This document shows positions 1 to 9,186 of a stretch of DNA of 64,000 nucleotides, in pieces. Location of the stretch: NCBI GenBank assembly GCA_958296125.1, contig OY282444.1, positions 1,669,940 through 1,733,939 on the forward strand. Direction: 5' to 3'. Every line of letters starts with the position of its first letter. Position 1 is the stretch's first letter. The DNA is from an uncultured Poribacteria bacterium (GTDB lineage Bacteria > Poribacteria > WGA-4E > PCPOR2b). The position numbers were made by a program, and so were the translations under genes. The notes under the pieces were generated by a model. The model was not told where the DNA came from, ran no database searches, and worked only from the letters and a program-made list of their open reading frames with translations.

Positions 1-579
1 GGGTTGGTCGCTGTCGTATGCCTCAATCCAGTGTGCCACCTCATTACCAACGAAGTGGTCAACTGAGTATTTCCAAGGGATGGGACTGATTAGGGCACCG
101 AAGTTGTTGTGATAAGCAGGATCGTTGTAGAAAGCGGTCTTGGTATAGCCGTGCGCTTTGAGAAGGTGGTCGTAGTCGTCCTGAATATAGCCCCAAAGTT
201 TATCTTCCGCAATGATGCGGTGCTGGAAGCCTAGGCGCTTCTCCCACGGGTAAAAGTGCATCTTACCGACAGCGATGGTGTAGTAATCGTGTGCGTTGAG
301 CAATTCGGGCCACGTCGCCAATCCACACACGCGATAATCAGGACGTAGGAACTGGCCATTGTCCAGCACACCGGTCTTAAGACCGTTCATGCCCGTGATG
401 AGCGAGACACGCGCCGGCACGCATACCGGATGCTGCGAGTAAGCACGGCTATAGCGAACCCCTTGCACCCCGAGCGCATCAATATGAGGGGTATTAATGA
501 AGTCAGCACCGTAGCAACTGAGGAAATCAGCGCGCAGTTGGTCGGGCATGATGAAGATGATGTTGGGTTTCTGGCTCAT
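1..579 (-). CDS. Sulfatase (alkaline phosphatase superfamily), N-terminal 193 residues; gene runs off the window start
   Basis: Translating the minus strand from the ATG at 579 gives an open frame to base 1. It starts MSQKPNIIFIMPDQ, where the Asp-Gln is the early metal-binding segment typical of type I sulfatases. At about residues 52-62 it carries VCVPARVSLITG, the C-x-P-x-R sulfatase signature in which Cys is oxidised to formylglycine. A further conserved GKMHF segment follows near residue 107. An AAAAGGA ribosome site lies just upstream of the start. There is no obvious signal peptide in this part, so a cytoplasmic enzyme or an unconventional export route is possible. The Cys-type active site requires a maturase. 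Two FGE-like genes lie at 8.3-11.4 kb, but neither is a clean match to a canonical FGE. The substrate cannot be told from this fragment. Confidence 0.92.
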   Translation of the reverse strand, partial: MSQKPNIIFIMPDQLRADFLSCYGADFINTPHIDALGVQGVRYSRAYSQHPVCVPARVSLITGMNGLKTGVLDNGQFLRPDYRVCGLATWPELLNAHDYYTIAVGKMHFYPWEKRLGFQHRIIAEDKLWGYIQDDYDHLLKAHGYTKTAFYNDPAYHNNFGALISPIPWKYSVDHFVGNEVAHWIEAYDSDQP

Positions 580-793
580 AAAAATCCTTTTTCTACCGAT
601 TCTGCTGCATAACTGAAAACATCATAACAGAACCTCAAGCGTTTCGCAACGATAAAATTGGCGTATCCGCAGCCCTTGCCGATTAAGTCCGAAACTCAGG
701 TTGATTTTTTTCGTATATGATGTCAAGACATGTTTTATGTCCAGATAGTGAATCGGCAGTCATAATCTAAAATTCGACATTGGAGGATAGACA

Positions 794-943
794 ATGTTTA
801 ATAGTATTGGAATTATCTTGGGAGTCGCTTGCTCCCTCATGGGCATCGCGGGTGGATACCTACTTCTTTCGACTGTTTTCGCTGGTATTCAGTTAATCTC
901 TAAGCACCGCGTGCCAAACCAAAAAATTGAGAAAAAAACTTGA
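794..943 (+). CDS. Small single-span membrane protein, 49 aa
   Basis: An ATG at 794 follows a strong GGAGG site (782-786) with 7-base spacing and opens a 49-codon frame ending TGA at 941-943. The product starts MFNSIGIILGVAC and has one long hydrophobic stretch (about residues 5-35) rich in Gly, Ile, Leu and Ala. A short basic tail ending EKKT follows, which suggests a one-pass inner-membrane miniprotein with a cytoplasmic C-terminus. It sits alone between the divergent sulfatase and endonuclease V. I do not recognise a family. The ribosome site plus a clean membrane segment make it more likely real than a chance frame. Confidence 0.55.
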   Translation: MFNSIGIILGVACSLMGIAGGYLLLSTVFAGIQLISKHRVPNQKIEKKT

Positions 944-1097
944 CACCTGACCCCCCTTTGGGTAGCATATTATGTAGCCTTGCTATTTATCCTTGCTCTT
1001 TTGCCAACTCTGATTGATGATTCCAAACCTTCGCAAGGTTGACCCAATCTCATTGATGTGCAAAAGCCAAAGCTATCCATAAGCCGGTGGTTCAGCC

Positions 1098-1805
1098 ATG
1101 AATTATCAGCAGCTCCATCCGTGGGAGATGACTCCCGCCGAAGCACGCCAGATCCAAAACGAACTGCGTAATCAGGTGATATCCCAAGATCGATTTGGTG
1201 ACATCAAAACAGTCGCCGGAGTCGATCTTGGGTTTAAGAAAGACATCGCCTGTGCGTCAGTTGTTGTTTTGAGTTTCCCAGATCTACAACTGATCGACGG
1301 TGCCCTCGTTGAAAGTCCCGTCTCGTTTCCTTACATACCCGGTCTGTTATCATTCCGCGAAACACCTCCCCTTCTCAAAGCCTTTGATCAACTTAATACC
1401 GAACCGGATCTCATTATCGCTGATGGACAAGGGATTGCCCACCCCAGACGTTTTGGAATCGCATCGCATCTGGGGTTAATTCTGGACAGACCGACGATTG
1501 GGTGTGCCAAGTCGCGGCTGTGGGGTAAACACGAACAGCCCAAAAATGAAGCGGGCTCGCTTGAATATTTGTACGACAAGGACGAAATTATCGGCGCGGC
1601 GGTTCGTACACGGTCTAACATCAATGTCGTTTATGTCTCGGTCGGGCATCGGATCTCCCTAGATTCAGCAATTCGGTTGACACTCGCCTGCTGTCGGCGG
1701 TACAGGCTGCCCGAAACCACGAGATACGCCCATCAAGCGGCAGCGGGGCAAATTTCCCTACCCCAAAAACAGATTGAAGCGGAAGAGCAGCTTACACTAT
1801 TTTAG
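1098..1805 (+). CDS. nfi: Endonuclease V (deoxyinosine 3' endonuclease)
   Basis: The 235-residue protein matches the endonuclease V family over its full length. It has the N-terminal QNELRNQV helix, VAGVDLGF near residue 41 (the first catalytic Asp), a central FRETPPLL segment, [18 protein letters not shown] near residues 108-125 (second Asp plus His/Arg) and GCAKSRL. These enzymes nick DNA at the second phosphodiester bond 3' of deoxyinosine and start repair of deaminated adenine. The ATG at 1098 is preceded by GGTGG. The downstream sucD gene begins 11 bases after the stop, so the two are probably co-transcribed, although their functions are not obviously linked. Confidence 0.95.
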   Translation: MNYQQLHPWEMTPAEARQIQNELRNQVISQDRFGDIKTVAGVDLGFKKDIACASVVVLSFPDLQLIDGALVESPVSFPYIPGLLSFRETPPLLKAFDQLNTEPDLIIADGQGIAHPRRFGIASHLGLILDRPTIGCAKSRLWGKHEQPKNEAGSLEYLYDKDEIIGAAVRTRSNINVVYVSVGHRISLDSAIRLTLACCRRYRLPETTRYAHQAAAGQISLPQKQIEAEEQLTLF

Positions 1806-1816
1806 AAGGAATTAAA

Positions 1817-2698
1817 ATGAGTATTCTTGTGAATAAAGACACAAAAATGGTCGTTCAAGGGATTACCGGTCGATCGGGTCGATTCCATACGCAACAGTGC
1901 GCCGCTTACGGCACAAAAATCGTTGCAGGCGTTACCCCCGGTAGAGGGGGCTCAGATGTTGATGGTATTCCGGTTTATGATACCGTTTCCGAAGCGGTTA
2001 TGCAGACGGGAGCAGATGTGTCCGTCATCTTTGTGCCGGCGAGGTTTGATGCCGCTGACTCGATTATGGAAGCTGCCGATGCAAGCATCCGGTTGGTTAT
2101 CTGTATTACGGAAGGTATCCCTGCCCTCGATATGGTGAAAGTCAAACGGTATTTGGAGGACAAGCCAACACGGTTGATTGGTCCAAATTGCCCCGGTGTC
2201 ATCACGCCCGGTGAGTGCAAAATAGGGATTATGCCCGGCTACATCCATCAACCAGGAAAAATCGGCATTGTTTCCCGCAGCGGGACGTTGACGTATGAAG
2301 CGGTAGATCAGGTGACCAAACTGGGGATGGGGCAATCCACTTGTGTCGGCATCGGTGGTGATCCGGTCATCGGTACAAATTTTGTTGATGTATTGGCGTT
2401 GTTTGAAGCAGATGCGGACACAGAAGCGGTGCTCATGATCGGCGAAATCGGTGGGACCGCGGAGGAAGCGGCGGCTCAATTCGTAAAAGAAAACATGACC
2501 AAACCTGTAGTCAGCTTTATCGCCGGGCAGACAGCACCGCCGGGCAAACGGATGGGACATGCCGGGGCAATTATCTCCGGTGGGCACGGCACGGCTGCGG
2601 AGAAGGTTGAAGCATTGGAAGCAGCTGGCATCACTGTCGCTGAAAGCCCTACAACGATTGGGGAGACGCTAGTGAGGAGGCTTGAAAAAAGGGGATAA
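1817..2698 (+). CDS. sucD: Succinate-CoA ligase (ADP/GDP-forming) alpha subunit
   Basis: The 293-residue product matches SucD in length and motifs. An N-terminal CoA-binding Rossmann domain starts [19 protein letters not shown]. It is followed by [12 protein letters not shown] and, near the C-terminus, [11 protein letters not shown], which holds the phosphohistidine. It performs the substrate-level-phosphorylation step of the TCA cycle together with a beta subunit. AAGGAATT precedes the ATG. The beta subunit gene sucC, usually adjacent, is not in this window: upstream is endonuclease V and downstream is a minus-strand lipoprotein. The holoenzyme must therefore be assembled from separated loci, unless an unseen sucC lies elsewhere. 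Confidence 0.95.
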   Translation: MSILVNKDTKMVVQGITGRSGRFHTQQCAAYGTKIVAGVTPGRGGSDVDGIPVYDTVSEAVMQTGADVSVIFVPARFDAADSIMEAADASIRLVICITEGIPALDMVKVKRYLEDKPTRLIGPNCPGVITPGECKIGIMPGYIHQPGKIGIVSRSGTLTYEAVDQVTKLGMGQSTCVGIGGDPVIGTNFVDVLALFEADADTEAVLMIGEIGGTAEEAAAQFVKENMTKPVVSFIAGQTAPPGKRMGHAGAIISGGHGTAAEKVEALEAAGITVAESPTTIGETLVRRLEKRG

Positions 2699-2798
2699 AT
2701 ATGATTATCCCATTGACTTCAAGCGGAAGATCGGCTACGATATGAAAGAGGCCGGGAGATGGTTCCCCCGACCTAGAGTGGGTACGTCTTGGTATACC

Positions 2799-3302
2799 TT
2801 AATTATTTTTCGCGCCTTCATCGATCCAATCTTTGAAGAGTTGAATTTGGGCTTTATCCAACGGTGCACCCGGCGGCATACCACCACCATCAATCCGTTG
2901 GACAACCTTACTGCCTTTGCTATCCCCAGGGTTAAATACGGGCCCGCCACGGCTCCCTTTCTCAAAGCCTGCGTATGTCTCTAAATTGAGCCCTACCCTT
3001 GGATTGAGGTCAGCATGGCACCCTTGGACAGCACAGCTCGCTTGAAGGATGGGTAAAATGTCCGCTTGGAACGAAACTGCCGGTGCCGGATCTGGTTGAG
3101 GTAGGGGTTCGGGCTCCGGCTGTACCTCCGGTTGCGGTGTTGGTTCTGAGACAGGATCTGAATCGGGTGTAACCACATTACCACTAATGCTATCATCATC
3201 GTCATCACCATTACCGCCACACCCTGTGACGAGGATGGGCAATGCTAAAACAGCTAAACAACTAATTACGGTAACTAACAAGTTCAAACGTGAACACTCC
3301 AC
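2799..3302 (-). CDS. Lipoprotein with a planctomycete-type cytochrome c-like domain
   Basis: This is a 167-residue lipoprotein. The hydrophobic leader ends LVTGC, a good lipobox, so the mature N-terminal Cys would be lipidated. A low-complexity Pro/Glu/Asp linker follows (PEPTPQPEVQPEPEPLPQP), then a C-terminal domain with ADILPILQASC, C-x4-CH, GGMPPGAPL and a final WIDEGA. This is the pattern of the short cytochrome-like domain common in Planctomycetes and Poribacteria. Heme binding is uncertain because the spacing is C-x4-CH rather than C-x2-CH. The frame extends to a TTG at 3320, but AAAGGAG sits 8 bases before the GTG at 3302, so I place the start there. Probably an anchored extracytoplasmic electron carrier or binding domain. 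Confidence 0.8.
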   Translation of the reverse strand: MECSRLNLLVTVISCLAVLALPILVTGCGGNGDDDDDSISGNVVTPDSDPVSEPTPQPEVQPEPEPLPQPDPAPAVSFQADILPILQASCAVQGCHADLNPRVGLNLETYAGFEKGSRGGPVFNPGDSKGSKVVQRIDGGGMPPGAPLDKAQIQLFKDWIDEGAKNN

Positions 3303-3400
3303 GGTTGTTTCTCCTTTCAAAATTGAGAATGTGAAATTTTAGACTGGAAACCGTCTTGAAATCTGTAAGGACGATTCCAAAACCACGAGGAGATTGGCAC

Positions 3401-4345
3401 ATGAAGATCCTGATTAATACAGAAGTTAAGCCGGAACACCTGGAACGCATTCAACTGGTTTCCGACGATATTCAGATCGTCCAACCTCAAGATAATGAGG
3501 CGCAGCTCAAAGAGGTCGTAGACACCGATGTCATCCTCGGTGGATTTGGTCGCGCTCTCTTTGAAAATGCCCGACAACTCAAGTGGGTACAAGTACTTGG
3601 CGCAGGCGTTGATGGCGTGCTTTTTCCTGAGTTCGTTGAAAGCGATGTCATCCTGACAAGTGCGAAAGGGTTTGTAGGTCCCCATCTCGCGGATCAGACG
3701 TGGGCGTTAATCCTCGGCTTGCTCAGAGGCATTGGGCGTGCCATCCGCGAACGGACTTGGGAAAATCGGATGTCCATCCGTGAAGAGACGTGGGAACTCG
3801 AAGGATGTACGCTTGGTATCGTCGGACTCGGCGGCACGGGGCTTGAGGTCGCCAAACGTGCACAGGGCTTTGAGATGCGCGTGATTGCTGTCGATCCGGA
3901 GGATGTGGATCCGCCACCGTTTGTTCACGAAGTTTGGAAGATGAACCGGTTCTATGACCTCCTTGCGGAATCGGATGTTGTGTCCATCTGTGCACCTTTG
4001 ACACCGGAGACACACGGTATGTTTAACGATGAAGCGTTCGAGCGGATGAAACCGCACGCGCTACTCATTAACGTGACGCGCGGCAAGATCGTTGATGGAC
4101 CAAGTCTCCTCCGTGCCTTGAACGAAAGACGGATAGGTGGAGCGGGACTCGATGTGACCCCAGAGGAACCTTTACCGCTGGATAGTCCACTTTGGGATAT
4201 GCCTAGGGTGATCATTACGCCCCATGCGGCGGGAGGCTCACCGATTCGGCTTGACCGGACGATTGGATTGTTCTGTGACAGCCTCGAAAGGCTTTTGGCG
4301 GGTAAACCCCTGTTGAGCGTCATAGATAAGCGGAAGGGGTATTAA
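3401..4345 (+). CDS. D-isomer-specific 2-hydroxyacid dehydrogenase (NAD-dependent)
   Basis: The 314-residue protein has the split catalytic/NAD-binding layout of the family. GIVGLGGTG near residues 144-152 is the dinucleotide fold. The three catalytic positions are visible: Arg in LINVTRGKIVDG, Glu in LDVTPEEPLP and His in IITPHAAGG. The substrate specificity (glyoxylate, hydroxypyruvate, phosphoglycerate or another 2-oxoacid) cannot be deduced. It lacks the C-terminal ACT domain of many SerA proteins. GAGGAG at 3387-3392 lies 8 bases before the ATG at 3401 and rules out the longer in-frame start at 3356. It stands alone between a divergent lipoprotein gene and the BatA-like gene. Confidence 0.9.
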   Translation: MKILINTEVKPEHLERIQLVSDDIQIVQPQDNEAQLKEVVDTDVILGGFGRALFENARQLKWVQVLGAGVDGVLFPEFVESDVILTSAKGFVGPHLADQTWALILGLLRGIGRAIRERTWENRMSIREETWELEGCTLGIVGLGGTGLEVAKRAQGFEMRVIAVDPEDVDPPPFVHEVWKMNRFYDLLAESDVVSICAPLTPETHGMFNDEAFERMKPHALLINVTRGKIVDGPSLLRALNERRIGGAGLDVTPEEPLPLDSPLWDMPRVIITPHAAGGSPIRLDRTIGLFCDSLERLLAGKPLLSVIDKRKGY

Positions 4346-4448
4346 GTCGTTACAGTCGCTTAGGTTCTACACCGTTGCACTTTTTAGCGATTACTCCGGC
4401 AGACTAATACCCTCCAAATCCTTTTAACAAAATAGAGCGTGAAAACTA

Positions 4449-6545
4449 TTGGGATTTCTTAATCCGATTTTCCTGTTGGGCATACTTGCGGCCGCCGTGC
4501 CGCTAATCATCCACCTCTGGAGGCGTTATCAAGCGAAAACGGTGGATTTTAGCAGCCTAATGTTTCTCCTGGCCGCCCATCGGCAAAATGTTCGACGCAT
4601 TCAACTTAAGCATCTGTTGATCTTGCTTTTGCGGGTGCTGATTATCATACTCATCGCCCTTGCGCTTGCACGTCCCCTGCTTAAAAACCGATTCGCCTTC
4701 GCCGGTGCCAGAACAAAAACCAGCGTTGTCATCATTCTAGACAATTCTTACAGCATGGGGTATCAGGGAATTCAGGGCGGAAGGTTTGAAGTCGCGAAAG
4801 GGATGGCACTTGAGGTCGCTCAATCCCTTCAACACGGCGACAGTGCCTCCGTGATTTTAATGTCTGATATCCCTGATCCGCTCTTCCCCAAATTGACGAA
4901 AGACCTGAATCAAGTGAGGGAGGCGATTCGTCGTTCCCAGATTGCTTATCGCGCAACGCTGGTCCCACCAAGCCTCGAAATGGCGCACGACATCCTCGAC
5001 GCGTCCAACGATCCAAACAAAGAGATCTACCTAATCTCGGATTTTAATCGCAACGGTTGGGCACGCTGGGATCGCGTACCCAACCAATCCGGAGCACGGA
5101 TTTTTCTGCTTCCTCTCGATGATGAAGTCACCGATAATATAAGCATTGAAGAAGTTCAAGCCTCTAGTCAACTAATTGGTTTGGGACTGCCCATTGAATT
5201 GGGAGTGGCGATAGGTAATCATTCCGATGCACCCTTGGTTGACGCAACGTTGACACTGTTTATCGACGAACAGAAACGACGGTCCATCAGTTCTCAAGCG
5301 GGGGCAGGTGAGTCGATGACATTGACTTTTACACACCAATTTGAATCGCCCGGTACGCACACCGGCTATCTGGAATTGACCGCGGATCGGCTGCCCCTCG
5401 ACAATCGTCGTTACTTTGCCCTCGATGCGTATGGCCAAATTCGCGTACTTTGTGTGGGCCCTCAAACGATGTACTTGACACTCGCACTAAACCCGGCAAT
5501 TCAGGGGCAACCGAGCACAGACTCGCCCTTTGTGCCTGCGACCGCTTCCCTCAAGGAATTGGAAGACCTAACGCTAACAGAGTATGACATCTTGATTTTA
5601 GCAGACGTGCCGGCATTCTCAGTCCGCGTTCAAGAACAATTACAAACGTTCATGCGAGCAAACAAAAGTGTCATCTACTTTGTGGGGGATGGCGTTGATA
5701 CAGCGAGTTATAATGCGTTTGCTGATTGGTTGCCTGCAAATGTGGGACAACCGATAACGTGGCAGCCTCCGGTAACCTTGTCAAGTTATCGGGAAGATTC
5801 TCCGATTTTTGAGGTTTTTAAGCAGGAAGATTTTGCAGGACAATACGCCCCACAATTTTATCGTGGTTTGGAGTTGAAGCCAACTGGAGCTGCAAGGATT
5901 GTTGCACAACTGAGCGATGGTGCACCTTTTCTTATCGAACGTCCTATCGACCGGGGGATGGCACTACTATTTAATGTGTCCGCAGCTCAGTTGGATGCAT
6001 CAAATCTACTGGTCAGTCCCCACTTTCTTCCTTTGCTGCAGCAGGTGGTACTTTACACAAAGGCGATTCAATCTGCACCTCAAAGGAACCTGATTGTCGG
6101 CCAACCTTACACAGCAAACTACCGTTGGAGTGGGGCGACAACCACACAGATAACGCGACTAGGAGATACAACCCATTGGTCAGAGACACTCTCGCTTGCG
6201 GAGGATGGTTCGCTCACGTTTAGTGGGACAAACGCCCCCGGTATCTATCAGGTTGAGGGGCAGGGCAGGGATACACTCCTGCGGGATTTTTTCGCCGTGA
6301 ACGTTGATGCAACGGAGTCGGAACTGCAACCTATCCCCATTCAGGAAGCTGCAGATCGAATTGGTGCACAGACCGAGGTTATTTCAGAATCAGAGGCTTT
6401 AGAACAGACGCTCAACACCTACCGAGTTGGGGTGGAAATCTGGAGCGAGTTGTTGCTTATCGCCCTCGTCTTAATGTTGATTGAAGGGATTCTATCCAAT
6501 CGAGAAAGTGCGATTTCTGATGATTCTGTGCCAAGCCGGACATGA
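4449..6545 (+). CDS. BatA-like membrane protein with von Willebrand factor A domain
   Basis: This is a 698-residue membrane protein. Residues 1-80 match the BatA/aerotolerance N-terminal domain: FLNPIFLLGIL, a first membrane span, the basic segment HLWRRYQAK, then a second span. Next is a VWA domain with the metal-ion-dependent adhesion motif D-x-S-x-S (ILDNSYSMG, about residue 95). A long beta-rich extracytoplasmic part follows, then a last hydrophobic span near the C-terminus (SELLLIALVLMLIEG). The start is a TTG at 4449, chosen because the family starts M-x-FLNP; the ribosome site is weak. The outer-membrane barrel gene starts 3 bases after the stop, so the two are almost certainly one operon. 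In relatives such proteins occur near MoxR ATPase and DUF58 genes, which are not in this window. The precise role is unknown. Confidence 0.85.
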   Translation: MGFLNPIFLLGILAAAVPLIIHLWRRYQAKTVDFSSLMFLLAAHRQNVRRIQLKHLLILLLRVLIIILIALALARPLLKNRFAFAGARTKTSVVIILDNSYSMGYQGIQGGRFEVAKGMALEVAQSLQHGDSASVILMSDIPDPLFPKLTKDLNQVREAIRRSQIAYRATLVPPSLEMAHDILDASNDPNKEIYLISDFNRNGWARWDRVPNQSGARIFLLPLDDEVTDNISIEEVQASSQLIGLGLPIELGVAIGNHSDAPLVDATLTLFIDEQKRRSISSQAGAGESMTLTFTHQFESPGTHTGYLELTADRLPLDNRRYFALDAYGQIRVLCVGPQTMYLTLALNPAIQGQPSTDSPFVPATASLKELEDLTLTEYDILILADVPAFSVRVQEQLQTFMRANKSVIYFVGDGVDTASYNAFADWLPANVGQPITWQPPVTLSSYREDSPIFEVFKQEDFAGQYAPQFYRGLELKPTGAARIVAQLSDGAPFLIERPIDRGMALLFNVSAAQLDASNLLVSPHFLPLLQQVVLYTKAIQSAPQRNLIVGQPYTANYRWSGATTTQITRLGDTTHWSETLSLAEDGSLTFSGTNAPGIYQVEGQGRDTLLRDFFAVNVDATESELQPIPIQEAADRIGAQTEVISESEALEQTLNTYRVGVEIWSELLLIALVLMLIEGILSNRESAISDDSVPSRT

Positions 6546-6548
6546 ATT

Positions 6549-8333
6549 ATGTCTCTCAATCTACCGATGAAATGCCTTTACTCACTCGTCCTTATCATCT
6601 TAATTTTTCCCTCCCAGGCATCACCTGCCGATTTGGCTCCAATCCGCAATATTATTCTGACTGGAAATGAAGCGTTCTCTAGCGAAGAGCTCCGCGGCTT
6701 GATGCAGTCACAGGTCGGTGGTAATTATAATCTAGAGCTGCTTCACCGGGACTTTGATCGGATTGCGAGTTTCTACCAAGAGCACGGATTTCAGTTTGCT
6801 CAAGTTGATGAAGAGCGACTTGTACTCTTAAAATTCCCTGATGGTGTTTATCTCAGAATCTACATTGATGAAGGGAGGATTGGGCGAATCACGGTGAAAG
6901 GGAATCAGCGTACCAAAGCTGATGTAATCAGGCGAGAACTGCTTTTTGAAGGTGGCGATGTTTACATACAGGACGATGAGTTGGAAAGTGAACGTATCCT
7001 GCGCCGAAAACCGTATTTGGGAAGCGCGGAAATTCTTGCAACGCGAGATCCGGAAACCAATCTTATTTTAATAGAGGTTGAAGTCACAGATCTATGGACT
7101 TTTTTTCCCGCCTTGGATGTACCCGCTTTTAATAAAAATAAAACCGGGTTTTTAGTCGCGCTATCCGATTCAAATGTGCTTGGCTCCGGAGACGGTGCTC
7201 GCCTTCGTTACCAACAGACCCGTGAAGATGGAGAAGAACCACGTCACCTTGTCAGTGGCCTCTATAAAGTCTTTCGCCTGTTTGATTCGCATTGGGAATT
7301 CGATGGCATGTATACCCAAAAACGGGAAGGAAACTCATGGGAGGCGAGTCTAAAACGGCCCTTGTACTCGCTCCAGACCCGATGGAGTGCCGAGTTTACA
7401 GCCGCTGAGTCTGTGGATGAAACCCGTTGGTATGAACACGGTGTAAAAACAGCTGTCTTCACCCAAAGCAGGCAATCGGAGTCCGGGCAGGTCATCCGTT
7501 CCTTTGGTGGCCGTCGTCGACAGACACAGCTTGCGCTCTGGATGGTCTCTGAGCGCGCTCATTTCAATGAGATTGAGAGGGCACCATCTTCCACCGCTAA
7601 CTTTCAGGGCAGAAACACAAGGATGATTGGGGTTTCGCTCGGGCACAGAAAAGTCAACTTTATCCGCACGCGCTTTCTCAATAAGATGGGTCGTGTTGAG
7701 GATATTGGGGTCGGATATGGATACGGCGTGTCAATCGGGCGCGCTTCCCCGTTGTACGGATCAGATCGGACAGAAACAGATGTAAATCTGTTTTTCAACA
7801 TCTCCCAAGCGTATCGGGAGGTGCTTTTCCTCAATGGCCGCACCGGGCTGGCTACCCGTCTTATAGCGGATGAAGAAGAGAATTCAGTATTTCGGGCAAA
7901 CATCAAAGTGGTACGCAAGAATCTCTTTCTCCGTCAAACCCTTGCTGCACAGATTGCTATGAATATGCAATTCGGACTTGAGGGGGAACGCCAAGTTCTC
8001 CTGGGTGGAAACAGTGGGTTGCGTGGATATGACCCTCGGCAATTCAGCGGCACCAAAAGGATCCGCCTCAACGTCGAAAGCCGAGCAATTTTCTGGGAAC
8101 ACTCGCTGATTGTGATTGGATCAGCAATCTTTGCTGATATCGGTTATATCTGGGAGGGGGATACCTTCGATCTGGGAACCCCCAAGCGGAGTGTCGGATT
8201 GGGATTACGGTTGGGTCTCCCCAAACTGAGCGGATCTCGAGTCTACCGTCTTGATTTGGCGTACCCGTTGGACGGGCCGGGAAAGCCATCGTTCATACCG
8301 GTTTTCACCTATGCAATCGGGCACGCCTTTTAA
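6549..8333 (+). CDS. Outer-membrane beta-barrel protein with POTRA repeats (BamA/TamA superfamily)
   Basis: The 594-residue product has a signal peptide (hydrophobic core [15 protein letters not shown]), then periplasmic POTRA-like repeats. One starts [13 protein letters not shown]; another is [23 protein letters not shown] with the typical G-N-x-R-T turn and LFEGG. A C-terminal surface-antigen (D15/Omp85) barrel follows, with the [16 protein letters not shown] signature and a final Phe (IGHAF), the usual outer-membrane targeting residue. With about two POTRA units it is shorter than canonical BamA, so it may be a TamA- or ShlB-like accessory insertase or transporter. It is tightly coupled to the preceding VWA membrane gene. 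The stop codon overlaps the 3' end of the opposing FGE-like pseudogene. Confidence 0.9.
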   Translation: MSLNLPMKCLYSLVLIILIFPSQASPADLAPIRNIILTGNEAFSSEELRGLMQSQVGGNYNLELLHRDFDRIASFYQEHGFQFAQVDEERLVLLKFPDGVYLRIYIDEGRIGRITVKGNQRTKADVIRRELLFEGGDVYIQDDELESERILRRKPYLGSAEILATRDPETNLILIEVEVTDLWTFFPALDVPAFNKNKTGFLVALSDSNVLGSGDGARLRYQQTREDGEEPRHLVSGLYKVFRLFDSHWEFDGMYTQKREGNSWEASLKRPLYSLQTRWSAEFTAAESVDETRWYEHGVKTAVFTQSRQSESGQVIRSFGGRRRQTQLALWMVSERAHFNEIERAPSSTANFQGRNTRMIGVSLGHRKVNFIRTRFLNKMGRVEDIGVGYGYGVSIGRASPLYGSDRTETDVNLFFNISQAYREVLFLNGRTGLATRLIADEEENSVFRANIKVVRKNLFLRQTLAAQIAMNMQFGLEGERQVLLGGNSGLRGYDPRQFSGTKRIRLNVESRAIFWEHSLIVIGSAIFADIGYIWEGDTFDLGTPKRSVGLGLRLGLPKLSGSRVYRLDLAYPLDGPGKPSFIPVFTYAIGHAF

Positions 8334-9139
8334 GTTATTCGCAGCCAGTGACATAACGCTGTATTCGCTGATGGAGAGTCTGATTTCTGGTAGTAATCGG
8401 GACTATACCAATCTGCACACCATTCGCGGACGTTTCCCATCATATCGTAGAGACCGTAACTGTTCTCAGGTGGATAACTCCCAACGGGAGTTGGCCTGCC
8501 GACGTGAGACCCATAATTCGCCCGTTTCGGGTTGATTGCATCTCCCCATGGGTATCGCTTCCCTTTCAAACCGCCCCGGGCTGCCTTTTCCCACTCCGCT
8601 TCGGTGGGAAGTCATTTTCCTGCCCACTTACAGTAGTCCCTCGCCGATTTCCAACCAAGTCCCACAACCGGCTGGTTGGGTTGGTTGTATTCGGGCTTAT
8701 CAAAATACGGATCCGGTTTATGAACCTTATACGGTTTATCATACCTAGACAGTTCCCAATCATGATCCCAATCCTTAGCCGCCTTAAGGAACTTTTGATA
8801 CTGTGCGTTGGTCACTTCATAGATATCCATGTAGAACGCATCTACATAGACGGTGTGGATAGGCTGCTGGTCTTTAAAATACCCCTTCCCCCGATTTGGA
8901 TTTTCATCTGCATCTTCCCAGCGATTGCCCATTTGAAATTCGCCGGCAGGAATCAGCACCATCGGTGTGCCATCTTTACCGGTGATGCGTTTGGGAATCT
9001 GCTCCTGCGGCGGTTCGCTCTGAGGCTCCGACGTTTCATCAGAACTGAGCACAGGTGTCGGAAAAATTGAAAGAGACAAAAAAAAGATAAACACAAAGAA
9101 CTGCTTAAGATACTTTTGGACTTCATGGAATGTCAACAC
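8330..9139 (-). pseudogene. FGE/sulfatase-modifying-factor-like gene, broken by an in-frame TGA and 3' truncated
   Basis: On the minus strand a single reading frame encodes an FGE-sulfatase-domain protein. It has a signal peptide, MVLIPAGEFQMGNRW, the metal-site-like FYMDIYEVTNAQY, then DYCKWAGK followed by TGA at 8612-8614. After that the same frame resumes with [19 protein letters not shown] and [13 protein letters not shown]. The family consensus at the stop is Lys-Arg-Leu-Pro-Thr-Glu, so the TGA replaces Arg, consistent with a CGA to TGA transition. The 3' end stops soon after VREWCADWY and lacks the final RVVRGGSW...GFRC module, so the gene is also truncated where it meets the outer-membrane barrel gene. 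TGA acts as a normal stop elsewhere in the window, so recoding is unlikely. The N-terminal 175 residues could still be made and secreted. Confidence 0.85.
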
Positions 9140-9186
9140 GTCCTAACTACCATAGATGTTCTCCTTGTGTTTGGCAACGACCCCCG

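Noticed and set aside
1952-2587. 211-codon open frame antisense to sucD
   Set aside because: It lies entirely within a clear sucD gene, has no ribosome site and its composition mirrors sucD codons.
2682-2984. Frame overlapping the sucD end and the cytochrome-like lipoprotein
   Set aside because: It is antisense to the lipoprotein's conserved C-terminal domain and lacks family resemblance.
8612-8614. TGA as selenocysteine or recoded codon in the FGE-like gene
   Set aside because: The family has Arg at this position, not Cys, there is no supporting SECIS-like hairpin I can see, and TGA ends many other genes in the window. A nonsense mutation is simpler.
8504-9070. 188-codon plus-strand frame over the FGE-like pseudogene
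   Set aside because: Its sequence is the antisense of recognisable FGE motifs and has no domain of its own.
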